Assembly (NCBI GenBank): GCA_963691655.1
Contig: OY829326.1
Coordinates: 26,090,878-26,154,877 of the forward strand
DNA from: Toxonevra muliebris
Taxonomy: Eukaryota > Arthropoda > Insecta > Diptera > Pallopteridae
Direction: 5' to 3'
DNA: 64,000 bases
Shown: positions 58,643 to 64,000 of the stretch, piece by piece
Layout: every line of letters starts with the position of its first letter
How positions within the stretch are numbered: position 1 is the stretch's first letter
The notes under the pieces: generated by a model
The model's input: the letters and a program-made list of their open reading frames with translations, nothing else
Databases searched by the model: none
Told to the model about the DNA's origin: nothing
Made by a program: the position numbers and the translations under genes

Positions 58643-59984
58643 ACCTATACATTTATTAGCGTAACTACATTTTTATTCTAGAAGATCCAGAAGTGCTACA
58701 CTATCATATTATTAATCAATTTAAAAAGCGAGTAGGTTAGCTACAAATTTTCAGATTTAAACTCGTATTAGCAAATTCCAAAATATTAGCGCCGGAAGCT
58801 CTTTAAAATTCACTCATTGAACAAAGCATTGCATACATCGTTGTGAAAATCATTGCTTAAGCGGGAGTAAATAATAAATAAGAGAGAGAGAAGACATGAG
58901 TAACGGCATTTCTCAGAATTATCAAACGAATTATCTGCATACACCAGGGATGCCAACTCATTTTTTCTCTCTCCCCGATAACTCTCAAGAAATTCCCCGA
59001 TTTTCGATCGAATTCCACGCATTAGTATAATTTCATATTATAACAGCGCTACACGCACTTTCCATATAAACATTTTACAAAAACGCAATTGACCTCAGTG
59101 AGTGTTATTTTAAGGCGACCCTTAACATTCTCGGTCCAAAACTTAACAAATTCCTGTGGGACTGGTAGATTAATAGAAACGTACTTTCTGACTCCGAAAT
59201 TATTAACATGTAAGCTTCAGTCCACTTTTGGGCATCAAGTTCTCAAAGGAGAAGACACTGGATTTCTTTTGACTCAAATAAAAAATGGCAAAAGCCTTGT
59301 TTTGAGAAAAACGGGTTCAAAGTTTTGACTATCGGTTTTTAACATATAAAGTATACTTCATCTTCTTTATGATGGCTGACCGTAATTTGTAAGTTTACAG
59401 ATTAGTCATTAAGAGGACGAAGGCATAGCTAAGCCTTTCTGAACGGCCGAAAGGGAAATCGAAGAGCCGCGCGACTGTTTTGGCCTGACTGACACTCGCT
59501 GCTATAATCGTCTATATCTACGAAAACACTCTGCGTTCTCTGAAATTTTTAGAAAAAAACTTTCGAAAAATAATACTTTAAAATAGTACACTTTTTTAAA
59601 AATCGATTTCTATAAACCCATAAATTGCAGGGTCTGATTAAGAAAATATGAAGATTTTAAGACCCAAAATATGAAATATTTCATAACTTAAACGTTTTAC
59701 ATCACATTAAATTTGACAAAAAATATTCTACAGACTTTAATTACTAAAAGCTGAATGACTTCGAATTCCCCGCAAAAAACAGCTCTTTCCCCGATTCCCC
59801 GAACCAAGTAAAATTTCCGGCAAATGGGGGAATTCCCCGCAAGTTGGCATCGCCGGCATACACAAATAACAAAACAAAAACCAACGAGTAGTTTGGTTCT
59901 CTTTTGATATTTGTTTTTTTCATAAAGAGATTTCTTGAGCAAAAAAAAAAATAGCCCCTGTTACTGGGGCCTTACCGACTAGTA
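58643..59984 (-). mobile_element. Repeat X, copy 2 (interrupted by a hAT-type element)
   Basis: Inverse of copy 1, from TACTAGTCGG at 59984 to the AATGTAGTTACGCTAATAAA equivalent at about 58650. It lacks the mariner and so shows the empty mariner site ATGTAGTTAC. It carries the 911-bp insertion at 58945-59855, whose empty site is seen in copy 1 near 54180. Confidence 0.7.
58945..59855. mobile_element. hAT-type non-autonomous element, 911 bp
   Basis: It begins CAGGGATGCCAACT and ends AGTTGGCATCGCCG, an inverted pair with two mismatches. It is flanked by a perfect 8-bp direct repeat, GCATACAC (58937-58944 and 59856-59863). The 8-bp duplication and CAGGG start fit the hAT superfamily. Subterminal CCCCGATT motifs recur on both sides. 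The small frames inside (59089-59328 and others) show no transposase features. Confidence 0.85.
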
Positions 59985-60759
59985 TTTTTTATTATTTATA
60001 ACAAAAAATTAGATTAAATGCGACGAGTTATTCCAGTAGCATTAACGAGAACTGCGAGTAGTTGAGGCATATGTAGTCAGCAAGAATGATAGAATACAAG
60101 ATTACGCCACGCGAAAGCTTTTGCGTCTGTGACGTAAATTGTCATTTTCTTTATTTGCATTTACATATAAACTGTGCATTATGAGGTCGCTGAAAAATTT
60201 AGTTGGCCAAAATTAAAAAAATGGGAACTCGGTTTGAATCCAAAAGTAAATATGTTACTCTTCATCGACCCCTCATTAAATTTCACATTAAGGATATCCT
60301 AATTATGCAAAGTACCTGGTTGTGCGAGCGTCGAAAGTTGCAATATCGTCTTGGTAGTATTAACATTAATTTTTTTATTTTTTTTTTATCCGACCTGTTT
60401 CAAAAAATTATAACAAAAATGTTACTTGTTATCTTCTTTATGTTTCATATTAGTTAATTCTTTGGATTTATATTACTGCGTATTATGAAGCAACGTGATC
60501 GCTTCATTTGTGACACATATTATGAATGAAAAGTTAAATGTTTTAACTTATAATGAAAATAAATAACTATTAATATTTCAATTAATATTTGTGTCTGCAA
60601 ATAACCGAATTAAAATTAATAAATATTATTTATTTCCACATTTCATACCAATTTTTAAATTGTTCACGTATAAAATGTATGTAGTCTCCACCGCTCTCTT
60701 TTTAAAAATTTGACTTGTGACGACATGCGCAGAGAGAGGCAATTTTGATCCACTTCTAT

Positions 60760-61425
60760 GGCTGATGTTACACGGTCAATGTTTTGCTGTCAATGTTTTT
60801 TGCTTTTACTCTCTTTTCATCGTTTTGTTTGATGCTCTGTTACACTATCAGTTTTTTGATGAATGTTTTTTTTTAATACTTTTATCTGCAGCTATGTTTT
60901 TCCAACTAAAAAGTATTTTAATTTTATTTTGGAGTGAATGAAAATTCAACAATTGGAATGGAATTGGATGAAAAATAATTATAATGACAATATGAGATAA
61001 TATTGGTGGAAATAGCCACAAATTATACAAAAAATATTGCATTTATATATGAAAAACGCAGAAAAATAATCTTTAAAATTTGCAAACTATTAAAATAAGC
61101 TCAGACACTTTGTTACTTTGCCATTGACAGCACTCATTTTTACAAACAATCAAAAGCCAAACAACGCAAAGGATGGCAAAGAAAAACATGTATTTATAAG
61201 TTAGTAAAAAGTCTAGTATTTTTCATAAAATATTAGTATTTTCCAGTAAAATACAACAGTGTATCTTCAGCAACCCCATTTTATTTGAAGTGATGCAGGT
61301 TTTTTTCGTCAGTAAGAAAATTTGACGTGAAATGTGTTCATCCTCTCTTTAGCTCAGCGTTCATTTTTCAAAACAAGAACAATTTCATTGTTTGACAGCA
61401 AAACATTGATCGTGTAACATCGCCC
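60760..61425. mobile_element. 666-bp TIR element
   Basis: GGCTGATGTTACACGGTCAA on the left and the inverse of the right end, GGGCGATGTTACACGATCAA, continue as TGTTTTGCTGTCAA for about 34 bp with few mismatches. TAT lies immediately outside both ends, a possible 3-bp duplication. No transposase was seen. The superfamily is uncertain. Confidence 0.78.
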
Positions 61426-62097
61426 TATCATTATTGTGTAGTTAGTAGGAACTGACGAGTATTGTTGTGAAATGAGGGATTAAAGAGAAATAGTTTTGTG
61501 AGAATTAACGAGAAATTGCAAAAGTTTGCGAGGGTGGCCAGATTAGTTGGTTTATCACAAATTAGTCGTAATGTTAAATTTTCTGTACACTGACAATCGC
61601 TGTCAAAATTGTTAGTGATTTGATTTTTGAAGTGAAGCTTTTTAAGCGAGGGTAAATCGAAAAATTTTCAACGCAAATCGCATTGTTGTTGCACTCATAC
61701 GAAACTAATAAGAAACGAAGTTATGCTGTTGTTAGTGTTTAGCGAACGAAGTGATATGGGAATCGGCTACATACAATTAAGCAGAGAGTCTACTTTTCGT
61801 GGTTTTATCTCATGTGTTTTATTGAGAGAGCCGACCGACCAAATTGCCTCTGCTTGATTGCATATAGCGGCACTTTTCTCGCGTATATTATATACGTATA
61901 CTACGTCGTGTTTATGTCGATAAGTGTAGAGAGTATCAACAGAAGAAAAGCTACAACAATATAGAGAGAGGAAGACTGCATAAAACTTCAACAAAAATTG
62001 TTATAAATGTTTTCTAATAATTTTCAAATAAACCACAAAGTTTCACTTCTACTGTGAGTGCCTGCAAACAAAATTTTTTTTTTTTATTATTGCAATT
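61426..62097. other. Gene-free stretch
   Basis: No supported coding sequence or element boundary; A+T-rich DNA with a T run at 62074-62085. Confidence 0.45.
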
Positions 62098-62216
62098 GTC
62101 AATTTCACTATGTCAAGTTTAATCAAATTTGCCAAGATGTTGGCAATTTCATATAGGAAATTCTCTCTTTCTCTCTCTTTGACATGGAATATGATATAGA
62201 TAAAACTTGGCATTAA
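62098..62216. mobile_element. MITE family Z, copy 2 (diverged)
   Basis: Shares TTTCACTATGTCAAGTTTAA and CAATTTCATATAGGAAATTC followed by a CT run with the copies at 47680 and 63770. The right end is decayed to AAAACTTGGCATTAA. Confidence 0.65.
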
Positions 62217-63769
62217 GCTTTGGAATTAAGGTAAAGTAACGAGTTAGGTGTGAACCGGCGAGTACTTTTTTCTTAGCTTTCTGAGAATCTATGAGCTAGC
62301 GATTTGGGCCCCTCTCCTTTCTTTTGTATCTCCTGGATCTACTGACTATTCTATGGATGCTCCTTTTGAATGTTGGTAGTTTTAATTAGTTGTTATTATA
62401 CAATAAAATAATTAATATTAGTTATTATGTTCAGCGCTTATAATAAAAGAAAATCAAGATTCCTTGACACAATTTTACAAAAAATAACAACAACCAAGGA
62501 CATTCACATCATGGATTAATGTCCAAACGTGCTTAAATGCAGAAATATGTCACGACTTAACTTAAGTAATATCTACTGAAACATTTTCTTTCGGTGTACC
62601 ATGAAAAAAAAAAAACTAAAAACAAACTCTTTATATTGGATATTGGATGAAAACTTTAGCCTTAAATAAAGTGTTAAAAAAAGAGAGTAAGTAAATCCTG
62701 ACAGAAAATACAACAAAATAAAACGATGAGCAACGCCATACAAACTGCAGCAACATCACAACGGTTGATGGTGCGACGTGGTCGAGTTGTAGGTTGGTCG
62801 TTTGCTACATATATATTTATTTTTTTTTTTTTTGGTCTGCTTATAAATTATGTGAAATTTTATATTTTGGGTCAAGAGAGCGGACACGACAGTAAACACA
62901 CACACACACATACCAGCTACAACAAGATCTCACAAAAGTTTGCATTGAAAGGGCGCTTAACTTAAAAACCATTCATGTTCTTGGTGCGTAAATAAGGAAC
63001 CAACAAAGCCATACACAAACATTTATTCAATTGTGTGCATATTTATGTGAATGGGTGAATTGTACTATATACTTGAGCTTTAGTATTTTGATATAAATTT
63101 CAAATTGCTTTTATATATAAAATATGTAGGTATGTGTGAATGGAAAATATCTGAAAATATTTTATTATTAAAGTTTCTTTTAAATGAAAAAATTTAAAAA
63201 CTATTTAAATTTTTCATAAATTTTTAAGTAAGATATGTACATACAAAATGCATTTAAAGTTTGTATGTGTAGATAACAAAGTGCACACACACATTGACAC
63301 ACAGTAATTTTCTTTATTGTGAATAATTGCATGAAATGGTTTGCTTTTTGCAGCACATTTATCTAAAAGATTTATGCTTTTGATATGCTTTAAAAAGGCG
63401 TCAGGAGCAAACAAAACGTACTACAAATATATACACATCAAGGCTGTTAGAGAAAATTGAGTGCATATATGTGTGTGTGTGTGTGTCCGGTGCTATCAAT
63501 ATTTTAGCTATTAACCTGAAATTAGTTTCATACTGAATATATATGGATAAAAGTGTAATTTGTGGTACTAATTTGACTTTTAATGTAAGTAAGCTAACTT
63601 AATAAAATTATTTACAATAATTCTTTTATAACGATTAATTCGAATTAAACTAAAAGGTGTTGCAATCAATAAAGATATAGCTTAGTACAAGAAGCAACAA
63701 AAGTGAAATATATCAAAGAAAAGCAACAAATTTGGTTCGACATCCAAACGTGTAAAATTTCCTGCAAGT
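62217..63769. other. Gene-free stretch
   Basis: No supported exon. A poly-T tract at 62819-62832 and CA/GT dinucleotide runs at 62897-62910 and 63471-63486 are the only structure seen. Confidence 0.45.
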
Positions 63770-63850
63770 AATGCTTGGTTTTCACTATGTCAAAATCAAT
63801 CAAAATTGTTGGCAATTTCATATAGGAAATTCTCTCTCTCCCTCTCTCTC
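63770..63850. mobile_element. MITE family Z, copy 3 (right end lost)
   Basis: AATGCTTGGTTTTCACTATG starts the element, then GGCAATTTCATATAGGAAAT and a long CT run. The expected right inverted repeat is missing after about 63858. Confidence 0.65.
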
Positions 63851-64000
63851 TCTCTTTCTACCAAGCTAGTAAACTTTATTCGTCGGTTCTCTCTAAGTTA
63901 TTACATTTACTCGTTGGTTCTCTCAGATAAGCTACCCAGTCGTAAAGTGTATAACGCTTTCCTACTCGTATAGCATCAAGCTATTGTAACTATTTTCGAA

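Noticed and set aside
1..64000. CRISPR arrays, bacterial operons or prophage
   Set aside because: Introns with GT-AG splice sites, A+T-rich intergenic DNA and eukaryotic mobile elements throughout. No spaced direct repeats of CRISPR form.

Overview
This looks like euchromatic DNA of a higher dipteran, most likely a tephritid fruit fly. It is very A+T rich, with long introns, three coding exons of a fly dpr-family immunoglobulin gene, and a dense mixture of mariner, Tc1-like, DD37E, DD41D, TTAA-site, hAT-like, LINE and SINE remnants. The species call is an inference from style and element types.

The only host gene I can support lies on the minus strand. It is a dpr (defective proboscis extension response) gene seen as three internal exons: 46782-46992 (second half of Ig domain 1), 22957-23084 (first half of Ig domain 2) and 15591-15759 (second half of Ig domain 2). 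The splice sites are canonical and the phases agree (1/2, then 0/0), so the three exons join into one open frame. The introns between them are about 23.7 kb and 7.2 kb. I could not find the 5' exons (signal peptide, first half of Ig1) or the 3' exon (C-terminal tail); they may lie outside the window or be too short to recognise. The mobile elements between 15.8 and 46.8 kb are therefore intronic. Those below 15.6 kb or above 47.0 kb lie in further introns or flanking DNA.

Layout by region. 0-1.4 kb: degenerate A+T array. 2.4-4.1 kb: unnamed TIR element Y, carrying a 945-bp insertion. 5.9-8.9 kb: a pile-up of a Tc1-like foldback split by a Mos1-like mariner, then a DD41D mariner relic, then a LINE 3' end. 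11.0-12.4 and 14.6-14.9 kb: degenerate T-rich minisatellite; its inverted counterpart is at 23.5-25.2 kb. 18.5-22.6 kb: a TTAA MITE, an R1-like LINE fragment, and a nested TTAA element holding a smaller TTAA MITE and an I-clade LINE fragment. 27.1-28.4 kb: second copy of Y. 30.8-37.9 kb: foldback, Tc1-type MITE, a complete tRNA-derived SINE, two TIR elements, a deleted mariner and a TA-flanked TIR element. 38.5-40.5 kb: DD37E transposon nested in a Tc1-type element. 42.1-45.4 kb: FG-like minisatellite, RTE-like LINE, hAT MITE. 47.7-50.2 kb: MITE, SINE fragment, two mariner relics. 54.1-55.7 and 58.6-60.0 kb: two inverted copies of repeat X, one holding a mariner and the other a hAT-type element, each copy showing the empty site of the other. 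60.8-64 kb: a TIR element and two MITE copies.

No transposase or reverse transcriptase in the window is intact. I see no CRISPR array, rRNA gene or convincing functional tRNA. The strongest new material is structural: SINE and LINE sharing a 3' tail, reciprocal empty sites, a foldback made of two transposase 3' ends, a mariner that lost its tip by microhomology deletion, and oppositely oriented minisatellites flanking two dpr exons.
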